Source: Streptomyces djakartensis
GTDB lineage: Bacteria > Actinomycetota > Actinomycetes > Streptomycetales > Streptomycetaceae
Assembly (NCBI RefSeq): GCF_014651075.1
Contig: NZ_BMWE01000018.1
Location: 1-64,000, forward strand
Direction: 5' to 3'
Length of the DNA stretch: 64,000 nt
A program made the translations under genes and the position numbers. This document shows, piece by piece, positions 1 through 8,013 of the stretch (positions are counted from its first letter, which is position 1; the number at the start of each line of letters is the position of its first letter). A model generated the notes under the pieces. It ran no database searches, was not told where the DNA came from, and was given only the letters and a program-made list of their open reading frames with translations.

Positions 1-1
1 G

Positions 2-1060
2 GCGCCGCAGGCTCCGTCGGCCCCGGCCCCGCAGCAGCAGGTCACCCCCGCTCCCGAGCCGGCCCCGGCCGCTCCGGTGCCCGCCCCGGCCCCTGCTCCG
101 GCTCCGGCCGCCGCCCAGCCGGCCGACGACGGCGCCTACGTCACCCCGCTGGTGCGCAAGCTCGCCGCCGAGAACGGCGTCGACCTGTCCACCGTCAAGG
201 GCACCGGCGTCGGCGGCCGGATCCGCAAGCAGGACGTCGTCGCCGCCGCCGAGGCCGCGAAGGCCGCCGCCGCTGCCCCGGCTCCGGCCGCCGCCGCTCC
301 GGCTGCCGCCAAGAAGGCCCCGGCGCTGGAGGTCTCCCCGCTGCGCGGCCAGACCATCAAGATGCCGCGGATCCGCAAGGTCATCGGCGACAACATGGTC
401 AAGGCCCTGCACGAGCAGGCCCAGCTGTCCTCGGTCGTCGAGGTCGACGTCACCCGCCTGATGAAGCTGCGCGGCCGGGCCAAGGACGCGTTCGCGGCCC
501 GTGAGGGCGTCAAGCTCTCGCCGATGCCGTTCTTCGTCAAGGCCGCGGCCCAGGCGCTGAAGGCCCACCCGGCCATCAACGCCAAGATCAACGAGGCCGA
601 GGGGACCATCACCTACTTCGACACCGAGAACGTCGGTATCGCGGTGGACTCCGAGAAGGGCCTGATGACCCCGGTCATCAAGAACGCCGGTGACCTCAAC
701 CTGGCTGGCATCGCCAAGGCCACGGCGGAGCTCGCGGGCAAGGTCCGCGCCAACAAGATCACCCCGGACGAGCTGTCCGGCGCGACCTTCACCATCTCCA
801 ACACCGGTTCGCGTGGCGCGCTCTTCGACACGATCATCGTGCCGCCGGGCCAGGTCGCGATCCTCGGCATCGGTGCCACGGTCAAGCGCCCCGCCGTCAT
901 CGAGACGGAGGAGGGCACGGTCATCGGCGTCCGCGACATGACGTACCTGACCCTGTCCTACGACCACCGCCTGGTGGACGGCGCCGACGCCGCCCGCTAC
1001 CTGACGGCGGTCAAGGCCATCCTGGAGGCCGGTGAGTTCGAGGTCGAGCTCGGCCTCTGA
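2..1060 (+). CDS. sucB: 2-oxoacid dehydrogenase E2 (dihydrolipoyl acyltransferase), 5' truncated by window
   Basis: The frame is open from base 2, so the start and the lipoyl domain(s) lie upstream; 352 C-terminal residues are visible. In order: an Ala/Pro-rich flexible linker, a peripheral-subunit (E3/E1)-binding domain (VTPLVRKLAAENGVDLSTV, then GTGVGGRIRKQDV), a second Ala/Pro linker and the catalytic acyltransferase domain, which ends with the CoA acyltransferase signature YDHRLVDGADAARYL containing the catalytic His and Asp. Such proteins move acyl groups from the lipoyl arm to CoA in the cytosolic pyruvate or 2-oxoglutarate dehydrogenase complexes. The Streptomyces orthologue is usually annotated SucB, but aceE 1.2 kb downstream and lipB/lipA nearby suggest it serves the pyruvate complex, perhaps as a shared E2. 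Substrate choice cannot be read from the sequence. A strong hairpin follows the stop. Confidence 0.93.
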   Translation, partial: APQAPSAPAPQQQVTPAPEPAPAAPVPAPAPAPAPAAAQPADDGAYVTPLVRKLAAENGVDLSTVKGTGVGGRIRKQDVVAAAEAAKAAAAAPAPAAAAPAAAKKAPALEVSPLRGQTIKMPRIRKVIGDNMVKALHEQAQLSSVVEVDVTRLMKLRGRAKDAFAAREGVKLSPMPFFVKAAAQALKAHPAINAKINEAEGTITYFDTENVGIAVDSEKGLMTPVIKNAGDLNLAGIAKATAELAGKVRANKITPDELSGATFTISNTGSRGALFDTIIVPPGQVAILGIGATVKRPAVIETEEGTVIGVRDMTYLTLSYDHRLVDGADAARYLTAVKAILEAGEFEVELGL

Positions 1061-1085
1061 CCTCCATCGCCGGTACGGCTTCACG

Positions 1086-1120
1086 GTGCCCCCGCTCGGA
1101 TCATCTCCGAGCGGGGGCAC
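1086..1120 (+). terminator. Terminator hairpin after the E2 gene
   Basis: A perfect 15-bp inverted repeat (1086-1100 with 1106-1120) around a 5-nt loop, 25 bases after the stop codon. No T-run follows, as is common for Streptomyces terminators. Confidence 0.8.
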
Positions 1121-1127
1121 TGTGCTT

Positions 1128-1173
1128 GGGGCGCGGGGCTGTATCGATGTGCGGCTCCGCCGCGTGAGCGCGA
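1128..1173 (+). repeat. Dispersed intergenic repeat, copy 1
   Basis: Begins GGGGCGCGGGGCTGTAT and contains the small palindrome GCGGCTCCGCCGC. Almost identical to 5028-5074 and, in reverse orientation, similar to 12370-12413. All three lie a short distance after a stop codon. Confidence 0.7.
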
Positions 1174-1319
1174 ACAACCACAGACGACCGTCGGTCGAAC
1201 GACCGGCCCACGTCCCCGTGTAAGCCTCGTCTCACCTGCGCCAAAGCGCCCCCAGCCGCCCCACCCGCGGAGCGAACCGGCCTTATTGTCTAAACGTCGA
1301 ACCCCTGTAAGGAGCTCAC

Positions 1320-1943
1320 ATGACCGCGCCCGTCATCCACTCGCTCCGCGAGCAGATCCGCGAGCACATCCTGGAGGGGATCATCAGCGGACGCTGGCAG
1401 CCGGGCGAGCGGATCGTCGAGCGCCGGATCGCCACCGAGCTGGAGGTCAGCCAGACCCCGGTCCGCGAGGCCCTGCGCGAGCTGGAGTCCCTGCGCCTGA
1501 TCGAGTCCGCTCCGAACAAGGGCGTCCGGGTACGCAACCTCACCGCCGCCGACCTGGAGGAGAGCTACCCGGTCCGGGCCGGTCTGGAGGCCATCGCGGC
1601 GGAGCTGGCCGCGCAGAGCCTGGCCGCGGACTGCTCCGCCCTGGAGCCCCACGTCACCGCCCTGTACGAGGCCGACCGGGTGAGCGACGGCACCGGCCAG
1701 GTCCGCCACACCGTCGCCTTCCACCGGGAACTGGTCCGCGCCGCCGGCAACTCCGTACTGCTGCACACCTGGGAGGGCCTCGGCATCGAGGTGTTCACGG
1801 CCCTGTCGATCCGCTGGCTGGGCACCCGGCAGCAGTCGTACGCGGAGGAGCACGAGGAGCTCGTCGCCGCCTTCAAGCGTCAGGACCCGAGGATCGCCGA
1901 GCTGGTGAAGGCCCATGTGCTGGGCTGCGCACCCCGGGCGTGA
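1320..1943 (+). CDS. GntR-family (FadR/FCD) transcriptional regulator
   Basis: A 207-residue DNA-binding regulator. Residues about 5-75 form the GntR winged helix (REHILEGIISGRWQPGERI, then ATELEVSQTPVREALREL). Residues about 80-200 form an all-helical FCD ligand domain with His residues placed like the FCD metal ligands (VAFHRELVRAAGN, HEEL, KAHVLG). The ATG at 1320 has a good AAGGAG site 6-7 bases upstream. The gene lies between the E2 gene and aceE, and a perfect 17-bp palindrome sits between it and aceE (2075-2091). It is therefore a plausible regulator of the pyruvate dehydrogenase E1 gene, comparable in role to PdhR/FadR-type regulators elsewhere. The effector is unknown; a short organic acid would fit FCD members. 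Confidence 0.9.
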   Translation: MTAPVIHSLREQIREHILEGIISGRWQPGERIVERRIATELEVSQTPVREALRELESLRLIESAPNKGVRVRNLTAADLEESYPVRAGLEAIAAELAAQSLAADCSALEPHVTALYEADRVSDGTGQVRHTVAFHRELVRAAGNSVLLHTWEGLGIEVFTALSIRWLGTRQQSYAEEHEELVAAFKRQDPRIAELVKAHVLGCAPRA

Positions 1944-2074
1944 CACCCGAGCGCGCCCTCGCTCAAAAGCCTCCGACCTGCGAAAACCGTACGGAAACGC
2001 GTCACCGCGTGCCACCGCCGAAGGCACCCCGTGCCTACTTTCTCGTGATCAAGAGGTTTTGCCCCTCAACCCTT

Positions 2075-2091
2075 TGATCGATCATCGATCA
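2075..2091. promoter_or_regulatory. Candidate GntR operator upstream of aceE
   Basis: A perfect palindrome with 8-bp arms TGATCGAT and ATCGATCA around a central C, 122 bases upstream of the aceE start and 132 bases after the gntR stop. A further TGATCA lies at about 2046-2051. The position suggests an operator for the adjacent FCD-type GntR protein; binding is inferred. Confidence 0.45.
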
Positions 2092-2213
2092 GGGAGTTAC
2101 AGTCGCCGACGGGCTTGCCACCCAAGCTCTCCGCCCTGTCCTGCCAAAGACCAAGGGCACCCCCGATCCCCCCTTACGTGAGGGAACCCCCTTCGACTGA
2201 GGAAGGCGGCGAC

Positions 2214-4916
2214 ATGACCGACCCCAACGCCATCCAGCCGAGCGAGCTCGACCAGCTCCCCGACCGGGACCCGGAGGAGACCGCCGAATGGCAGGCCTCC
2301 CTGGACGCGGTCACCAAGGCTGCCGGGCCGCACCGTGCCGCGTACCTGATGCGCCGCACGCTGGAGCGCGCCGAGGGCGCCGGCATCGCGCTGCCGAAGC
2401 TCCTCGAGACCGACTACGTCAACTCCATCCCCACCGCCGCCGAGCCGGACGTCCCCGGTGACGCGGCGCTGGAGCAGCGGATCACCGCGTGGAACCGCTG
2501 GAACGCGGCCGCGATGGTGACCCGGGGCAGCAAGTACGGCGTCGGCGGCCACATCGCCACCTTCGCCTCCGCCGCCTGGCTCTACGAGACCGGCTTCAAC
2601 CACTTCTTCAGGGGCAAAGAGGCCGACGGTTCCGGCGACCAGCTCTACATCCAGGGCCACGCCTCCCCCGGCATCTACGCCCGCGCGTTCCTCGACGGCC
2701 GGCTGAACGAGGAGCAGCTCGACAACTTCCGCCGCGAGGCGGGCGGCAACGGCCTGCCCTCCTACCCGCACCCGCGCCGGCTGCCCTGGCTGTGGGAGTT
2801 CCCGACGGTCTCCATGGGTCTCGGCCCCCTGTCGGCCATCTACCAGGCCCGCTTCAACCGCTACCTCACCAACCGCGGCATCAAGGACACCTCCGCCTCG
2901 CACGTGTGGGCGTTCCTCGGCGACGGCGAGATGGACGAGCCCGAGTCGACGGCGGCCCTCGCGCTGGCGGCCCGTGAGGAGCTGGACAACCTCACGTTCG
3001 TCATCAACTGCAACCTGCAGCGCCTGGACGGCCCGGTCCGCGCCAACTTCAAGATCGTGCAGGAGCTGGAGGCCCAGTTCCGCGGCGCCGGCTGGAACGT
3101 CGTCAAGACGCTGTGGGGCACGGCCTGGGACGAGCTGTTCCAGCTCGACACCACCGGCGCGCTGGTACGCCGCCTGCGCCAGGTGCCGGACGCGCAGATC
3201 CAGACCTACCAGACGCGCGACGCGGCCTACATCCGCCAGGACTTCTTCGGCGCCGACCCGGCGCTGGTGGAGATGGCGAAGCTGCTGAGCGACGACAAGA
3301 TCCTCGAGTGCTTCCACCTCTCGCGCGGTGGTCACGAGTCCCGCAAGGTGTTCGCCGCGTACAAGGCGGCCGTCGAGCACAAGGGCGCGCCGACCGTGAT
3401 CCTGGCCCAGACGGTCAAGGGCCACACCCTGGGCGAGGGCTTCGCGTCGAAGAACGCCAACCACCAGATGAAGAAGCTGACGGTGGACGAGTTCAAGAAC
3501 ATGCGCGACCTGCTGGAGCTGCCGATCTCCGACAGCCAGTTCGTCGACGGCGTGGTCCCCTACGGCCACCCCGGCGCCGACTCCCCCGAGGTCCGCTACC
3601 TCCAGGAGCGGCGTGCCGCCCTCGGCGGTCCGGCCCCGGCCCGCCGCGTGCACCCGGTCGCGCCGCTGCCCGCCCCGGCCGAGAAGGCGTTCGCCTCCTT
3701 CGACAAGGGCTCCGGCTCGCAGAACGTGGCGACGACGATGGCGTTCGTCCGTCTGGTCAAGGACCTGGTCCGTGACAAGGAGACCGGCAGGCGCTGGGTG
3801 CCGATCGTCCCGGACGAGGCGCGCACCTTCGGCATGGAGTCGCTGTTCCCGTCGCTCGGCATCTACTCGCCGAAGGGCCAGACCTACGAGCCGGTCGACC
3901 GCGACCAGCTGATGTACTACAAGGAGGCCCAGAACGGCCAGATCCTCAACGAGGGGATCACCGAGGCCGGTTCGATGGCCGACTTCATCGCCGCTTCGAC
4001 GTCGTACGCGACGCACGGCGAGGCGATGATCCCGTTCTACATCTTCTACTCGATGTTCGGCTGGCAGCGCACGGCCGACCAGATGTGGCAGCTCGGCGAC
4101 CAGCTCGGCCGCGGCTTCCTCGTCGGCGCCACGGCCGGCCGCACCACGCTGACGGGCGAGGGCCTGCAGCACGCCGACGGCCACTCCCCCGTGATCGCGG
4201 CCACCAACCCGGCGGCGCTGACGTACGACCCGGCGTTCGCCTACGAGGTCGCGGCCATCGTCAAGGAGGGTCTGCGCCGGATGTACGGCGAGGCGGCCCC
4301 GGGCGAGGACCAGAACGTCTTCTACTACCTGACCGTCTACAACGAGCCGCTGCCGCAGCCCGCGAAGCCGTCCGCCGACGGCATCGACGAGGGCATCGTC
4401 AAGGGCCTGTACCGCTTCAACACTGCGGAGTCGGCGGGCATCACGCCCCCGGCCGACGCCCCGCGGATCCAGCTGCTCGGCTCCGGTACGGCGATCCACT
4501 GGGCGCTCAAGGCGCAAGCGCTGCTCGCCGAGGAGTGGGGCGTGGCGGCCGACGTGTGGTCGGCGACGTCCTGGAGCGAGCTGCGCCGGGACGCCCTGGA
4601 GGCGGACGAGGCGCTGCTGCGCGGCGAGGAGCGGGTGCCGTTCGTGCGGCAGGCGCTGCAGGGTGCCGAGGGCCCGGTGCTTGCGGTCTCCGACTACATG
4701 CGCCAGGTCCCGGACCAGATCGCGCAGTGGGTCGAGCAGGACTGGTCCTCGCTGGGCGCCGACGGCTTCGGCCTGTCGGACACCCGTGAGGCGGCCCGCC
4801 GCCACTTCGGTGTCGACGCCGAGTCGATCGTCGTCGCGGCCCTGGCCCAGCTCGCCAAGCGCGGCGAGGTCAAGGCGACGGCGGTGAAGGAAGCGCGCGA
4901 GAAGTACGGTCTGTAA
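2214..4916 (+). CDS. aceE: Pyruvate dehydrogenase E1 component, homodimeric type
   Basis: A 900-residue cytosolic thiamine diphosphate enzyme that decarboxylates pyruvate and reductively acetylates the E2 lipoyl group. The length and single-chain layout match the AceE family, not the two-subunit E1. The ThDP-binding motif GDGEMDEPES starts near residue 236 and continues to the closing Asn region (FVINCNLQRLDGPVR). The pyrimidine/Glu domain follows (ILNEGITEAGSMADFIAAST), as does the conserved FYIFYSMFGWQRTADQMWQ segment. The ATG at 2214 is preferred over 2115 because it has GAGGAAGG just upstream and the protein then begins at the usual N-terminus. It lies downstream of a GntR regulator and a candidate operator. 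An inverted pair of repeats follows the stop and may terminate transcription. Confidence 0.96.
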   Translation: MTDPNAIQPSELDQLPDRDPEETAEWQASLDAVTKAAGPHRAAYLMRRTLERAEGAGIALPKLLETDYVNSIPTAAEPDVPGDAALEQRITAWNRWNAAAMVTRGSKYGVGGHIATFASAAWLYETGFNHFFRGKEADGSGDQLYIQGHASPGIYARAFLDGRLNEEQLDNFRREAGGNGLPSYPHPRRLPWLWEFPTVSMGLGPLSAIYQARFNRYLTNRGIKDTSASHVWAFLGDGEMDEPESTAALALAAREELDNLTFVINCNLQRLDGPVRANFKIVQELEAQFRGAGWNVVKTLWGTAWDELFQLDTTGALVRRLRQVPDAQIQTYQTRDAAYIRQDFFGADPALVEMAKLLSDDKILECFHLSRGGHESRKVFAAYKAAVEHKGAPTVILAQTVKGHTLGEGFASKNANHQMKKLTVDEFKNMRDLLELPISDSQFVDGVVPYGHPGADSPEVRYLQERRAALGGPAPARRVHPVAPLPAPAEKAFASFDKGSGSQNVATTMAFVRLVKDLVRDKETGRRWVPIVPDEARTFGMESLFPSLGIYSPKGQTYEPVDRDQLMYYKEAQNGQILNEGITEAGSMADFIAASTSYATHGEAMIPFYIFYSMFGWQRTADQMWQLGDQLGRGFLVGATAGRTTLTGEGLQHADGHSPVIAATNPAALTYDPAFAYEVAAIVKEGLRRMYGEAAPGEDQNVFYYLTVYNEPLPQPAKPSADGIDEGIVKGLYRFNTAESAGITPPADAPRIQLLGSGTAIHWALKAQALLAEEWGVAADVWSATSWSELRRDALEADEALLRGEERVPFVRQALQGAEGPVLAVSDYMRQVPDQIAQWVEQDWSSLGADGFGLSDTREAARRHFGVDAESIVVAALAQLAKRGEVKATAVKEAREKYGL

Positions 4917-4983
4917 GGTCTGCGGCCCTCATCGGTCCCGGTCGTTCATCGACTGCGGGCCGGTGGGGGCTTGGCGCGCGGTT

Positions 4984-5038
4984 CCCCGCGCCCCCAAGAA
5001 TGGACGTGCCCGAGCAGGCCTGTTTCAGGGGCGCGGGG
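4984..5038 (+). terminator. Possible terminator after aceE made from facing repeats
   Basis: CCCCGCGCCCC at 4984-4994 pairs perfectly with GGGGCGCGGGG at 5028-5038. The right arm is the first part of the dispersed repeat, and the left arm resembles an inverted copy of the variant seen at 45145. The 33-nt loop is long, so this is tentative. Confidence 0.35.
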
Positions 5039-5074
5039 CTGTATCCGATATGCGGCTCCGCCGCGTGGGCGCGA
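5028..5074 (+). repeat. Dispersed intergenic repeat, copy 2
   Basis: Nearly identical to 1128-1173: the same GGGGCGCGGGGCTGTAT start and GCGGCTCCGCCGCGTG core, with one inserted base and two substitutions. It follows aceE and precedes the WYL regulator gene. Confidence 0.7.
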
Positions 5075-5119
5075 CGAGCCCCCCACACACCCGCACCGAA
5101 CACGCACCATGATGGCCCC

Positions 5120-6106
5120 ATGCGTGCTGCCCGGCTCATCAAGATGGTGCTGCTGCTCCAGTCCCGGCCCTCCATGACGGCCGCCCAACTCGCCCGTGAG
5201 CTGGAGGTGTCGGAGCGGACGGTCACGCGGGACGCGCAGGCGCTCATCGAGGCGGGCGTGCCGGTGTACGCGGACCGGGGCCGGGCCGGCGGGTACCGGC
5301 TGGTCGGCGGGTACCGGACGCGGCTGACCGGGCTGCACCGCGGCGAGGCGGAGGCGCTGTTCCTGTCCGGGGTGCCCAGGGCGCTGCGCGAGATGGGCCT
5401 GGAGGACGCGGCCTCGGCCGCTCGGCTGAAGGTGTCGGCGGCGCTGCTGCCCTCCCTGCGGGACGCGTCGAGGACGGCGGCGCAGCGGTTCCATCTGGAC
5501 GCGCCGAACTGGTTCCGGGAGCCGCGGACGCCCGAGCTGCTGCCGGCCGTCGCCGACGCGGTGTGGGACGACCGGCGGATCACCGCCCGCTACCGGCGTG
5601 GCGAGGACGAGGTCGTCCGGGAGCTGGAGCCGTACGGGCTCGTGCTGAAGGCGGGTGTCTGGTACCTGTGCGCACGGGTGACGGGCGCGGCGTCCTTCCG
5701 GGTGTACCGGATCGACCGGTTCACGGCGGTGGAGGCGGGGGCGGAGCGCTTCGAGCGGGAGCCGGACTTCGACCTGCCCGCCTTCTGGGAGGAGCGGGCG
5801 GAGCAGTTCGCGCGGTCGATCCTGCGGGCGCGGGTCGTGGTGCGGCTGTCCCCGGACGGTGTGCGCCGGCTGCCGTACGTCCTCGATTCGCTGTCCGCCC
5901 GGGAGGCCCTGGCTCAGGCCGGGGCCCCGGACGGCGACGGATGGGTGACGGTGGAGCTCGCGGTGGAGTCCGAGGAGGTCGCGCACACGCAGCTGACGGG
6001 ACTTGGCCCGGAGGTGGAGGTGCTGGCGCCGCGGAGCCTGCGCGAGCGGTTCGCCGGGGACGCTCTGCGGCTGGCCGGGCTGTACCGGCCCGATGACCCC
6101 GCATAA
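5120..6106 (+). CDS. HTH-WYL (YafY/DeoR-like) transcriptional regulator
   Basis: A 328-residue protein. Residues 1-60 carry an HTH_11-type domain (MTAAQLARELEVSERTVTRD), followed by a segment typical of YafY-like proteins (GVPVYADRGRAGGYRLVGGY). The middle contains the WYL sensor domain (around ARYRRGEDEVVRELEPYGLV, then KAGVWYLCARV), and the C-terminus has the WCX-type extension. The WYL core here reads WYL in GVWYLC. The frame is open back to 5000, but the ATG at 5120 gives the normal family start (MRAARLIKMVLLLQ), so it was chosen. WYL proteins bind nucleic acid or nucleotide-like ligands. No target is evident; it stands alone between aceE and a DUF4240 gene. Confidence 0.88.
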   Translation: MRAARLIKMVLLLQSRPSMTAAQLARELEVSERTVTRDAQALIEAGVPVYADRGRAGGYRLVGGYRTRLTGLHRGEAEALFLSGVPRALREMGLEDAASAARLKVSAALLPSLRDASRTAAQRFHLDAPNWFREPRTPELLPAVADAVWDDRRITARYRRGEDEVVRELEPYGLVLKAGVWYLCARVTGAASFRVYRIDRFTAVEAGAERFEREPDFDLPAFWEERAEQFARSILRARVVVRLSPDGVRRLPYVLDSLSAREALAQAGAPDGDGWVTVELAVESEEVAHTQLTGLGPEVEVLAPRSLRERFAGDALRLAGLYRPDDPA

Positions 6107-6162
6107 CGATCACGCGCACTCCGGGTGCGCCCCCGTGCGGCAGGGCCGATGCTTGACCCGTG

Positions 6163-6681
6163 ATGGACGAGACGGAGTTCTGGGAGCTGGTGGACGACGC
6201 CCGGGAGGCCGCCGAGGGCGACCCGGAGGAGCAGGCCGACCTGCTCGTGGAGCGGCTCGCCCAGCTGGACCCGGACTCGGTCCTGGACTTCGCCCGGCAC
6301 TTCGAGTCCCGCTACAACCGGGCGTACCGCTGGGACCTGTGGGGCGCCGCGTGGGTGCTGCTCGACGGGGCGAGCGACGACGCCTTCGACTTCTTCCGGT
6401 GCTGGCTGATCGGCCAGGGCCGCGAGGTCTTCGAGGGCGCCCTGCACGACCCGGACTCGCTCGCCGAGCTGCTGGACGACTTCGACGAGGAGATCGACGG
6501 CGACGGTGAGGAACTCGGCTACGCGGCGGACGAGGCCTACGAGCAGCTCACCGGCGTGGTCGCCCCCGACCTGGAGATCCCGCCGGCGCCCGCGGAACCG
6601 GAGGGCACGCCGCTCGACTTCGAGAACGAGCGGCGGCTCGCCGAGCGCTATCCCCGGCTGTGGGAGCGCTTCAGGGGTTGA
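6163..6681 (+). CDS. DUF4240 domain-containing protein
   Basis: A 172-residue acidic cytosolic protein. The first 120 residues match my memory of the DUF4240 family: MDETEFWELVDDAREAA, the RYNRAYRWDLWGAAWVLLDG block and the CWLIGQGREVFEGAL block. The function of the family is unknown. The C-terminus has a Pro/Glu-rich stretch and ends RYPRLWERFRG. A GTG directly before the ATG (6160) is an alternative start. The last 34 bases overlap, tail to tail, the end of the small minus-strand ORF at 6648-6845. Confidence 0.82.
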   Translation: MDETEFWELVDDAREAAEGDPEEQADLLVERLAQLDPDSVLDFARHFESRYNRAYRWDLWGAAWVLLDGASDDAFDFFRCWLIGQGREVFEGALHDPDSLAELLDDFDEEIDGDGEELGYAADEAYEQLTGVVAPDLEIPPAPAEPEGTPLDFENERRLAERYPRLWERFRG

Positions 6682-6845
6682 TCAGCGCGGTGCGGCGGGG
6701 CCGCGTTGGCCTGGTCCAGGGCGGACGCGGTGGCCGCCGCCGGGCCCAGGACGACGGTCAGGGCTGCGCGGAGCACCGCCCAGGGGCCCCTGGCCGCGTC
6801 GTGCCGGGTGCGCGCCGTCGTGTGCTTCGTGCCGTCGTTGTTCAT
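6648..6845 (-). CDS. Small ORF translationally coupled to the amidase gene
   Basis: 65 codons starting MNNDGTKHTTARTRHDAARG, with a hydrophobic segment AVLRAALTVVLGPAAATASA near residues 23-42 and a polar, basic end. Its ATG overlaps the amidase stop codon as ATGA, which suggests translational coupling. The hydrophobic stretch could be a signal or membrane segment. No family is recognised. Only about 30 codons overlap the neighbouring DUF4240 gene on the other strand. It could be non-coding, since it is short and in GC-rich DNA; the ATGA overlap is the main support. Confidence 0.4.
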   Translation of the reverse strand: MNNDGTKHTTARTRHDAARGPWAVLRAALTVVLGPAAATASALDQANAAPPHRADQPLKRSHSRG

Positions 6846-7762
6846 GGTCCCCGCTCCCGGTCGGCCGGCTGTGGGGACGACCGTAGGGGGCCCGGATCTG
6901 AGGAGACCGGGCGTCGGCTGTGGCCTTCGTGTGCACCGGGCGGCCGGCCCTGCAGGCGGGCCGCGAGCCGCCTGATCTCCGGCAGGCGGGAGTGCAGGGC
7001 GGCGCCCGGGCAGCTGGTCATGTAGCCGTCGTTGTGGCCCGCGAGGGCGGGCAGCTCGGCGGTGGTGCCGGCCGCGTACCGGCTGAGGCCGTTGCTGGAG
7101 ACCAGGCGGACGCTCGCCCGCGGGTCGGTGCCGGTCAGGCCCAGCTTCCAGGCGGACAGCGCGGCGATCGCGTGGATCATCGGCCGCGGTACGGGCATGC
7201 CGGCGGTGAAGGTGCCGAGGGCGGCGATGCCTGTCGTGCGGTGGTTGAAGCCCTGGGTGTGGGCGCCGGTGACGGCCCGCTCGATGCCGCCGGCGCGGCC
7301 CTCGTAGACGGTGCCGCAGCGGTCGACGACGAAGTTGTAGCCGATGTCGTCCCAGTCGCGGATGCCGGTCTGGCCGGTGTACAGGTCGCGGATGATGCGG
7401 GGCGCGTCGGCGCAGTCGTAGCCGTTGGGCGAGTCGGTGTGGTGGACGAAGACGGCGGCGACGCGGTCGTCGTAGTGCGGGCGGGGCTGCCGGCGGGCGG
7501 CGTCGCCCAGCCACTGCGACCGGGGCACGATGGGCGGGCGCGGGGCGGTGAAGGGCGTGGCGGTGGGACGGGCCGTGGCCGGGCGGGCGCCGGTCTCGGC
7601 GGCGTCCTCGACGCCGTAGGCGCACAGCACCAGCGCGGCGACGGCCGCCAGGCCCGGCAGGCAGCCGAGCAGCACCCGGGCGGCGCGCGGCAGTCCGGCT
7701 GTGCCGGGTGTCCGGGCGTCGCGGTGCCCGCGCGCACCCCGCCGTCCACCGAAGACACGCAT
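6842..7762 (-). CDS. Exported N-acetylmuramoyl-L-alanine amidase (PGRP/amidase_2)
   Basis: A 306-residue peptidoglycan amidase/recognition protein. A basic N-terminus is followed by one hydrophobic segment (LLGCLPGLAAVAALVLCAYG, about residues 28-47), acting as signal or membrane anchor, then a Thr/Pro linker. The catalytic domain begins at PPIVPRSQWLGD. Zinc ligands are visible as the first His of VHHTDS (about residue 106) and the His and Cys of AGHNDGYMTSCPG. DIGYNFVVDRCGTVYEGR is the typical PGRP core. The ATG at 7762 (MRVFGGRRGARG) was preferred to the longer frame starting at 7879 because it puts the basic and hydrophobic regions at the N-terminus. It probably cleaves the amide bond between MurNAc and L-Ala outside the membrane. 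Confidence 0.9.
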   Translation of the reverse strand: MRVFGGRRGARGHRDARTPGTAGLPRAARVLLGCLPGLAAVAALVLCAYGVEDAAETGARPATARPTATPFTAPRPPIVPRSQWLGDAARRQPRPHYDDRVAAVFVHHTDSPNGYDCADAPRIIRDLYTGQTGIRDWDDIGYNFVVDRCGTVYEGRAGGIERAVTGAHTQGFNHRTTGIAALGTFTAGMPVPRPMIHAIAALSAWKLGLTGTDPRASVRLVSSNGLSRYAAGTTAELPALAGHNDGYMTSCPGAALHSRLPEIRRLAARLQGRPPGAHEGHSRRPVSSDPGPLRSSPQPADRERGP

Positions 7763-8013
7763 GGTCCCACTGTCGGCCCGGTCCGGTCCGTCCGCGATGT
7801 GTGATGTGCCACCCGGTGGAACCATCGTCACGGTCCGCGACGTTTTGGAAATGCACGGGTCGTGGCCGATTCCGATCACCCACGTGCGTGTGACTGATCA
7901 CCGGGCTCTCCCCCCGCGTACTAGGGGGCGTCCGCGAAGTCGCGTCGTCCGCCCGCGGGGCAGGCGGGACTTCGTGGACACCCCTAGGGGGGTCCGACAG
8001 AAAGAAGGCGTGC

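Noticed and set aside
2097..4805. 902-codon open frame antisense to aceE
   Set aside because: Shadow of a high-GC gene; Arg/Val/Gly/Asp-rich translation without any domain, while the plus strand encodes a full AceE.
5000..5119. N-terminal extension of the WYL regulator from 5000
   Set aside because: The added residues are encoded by the dispersed repeat, and the ATG at 5120 gives the normal family N-terminus.
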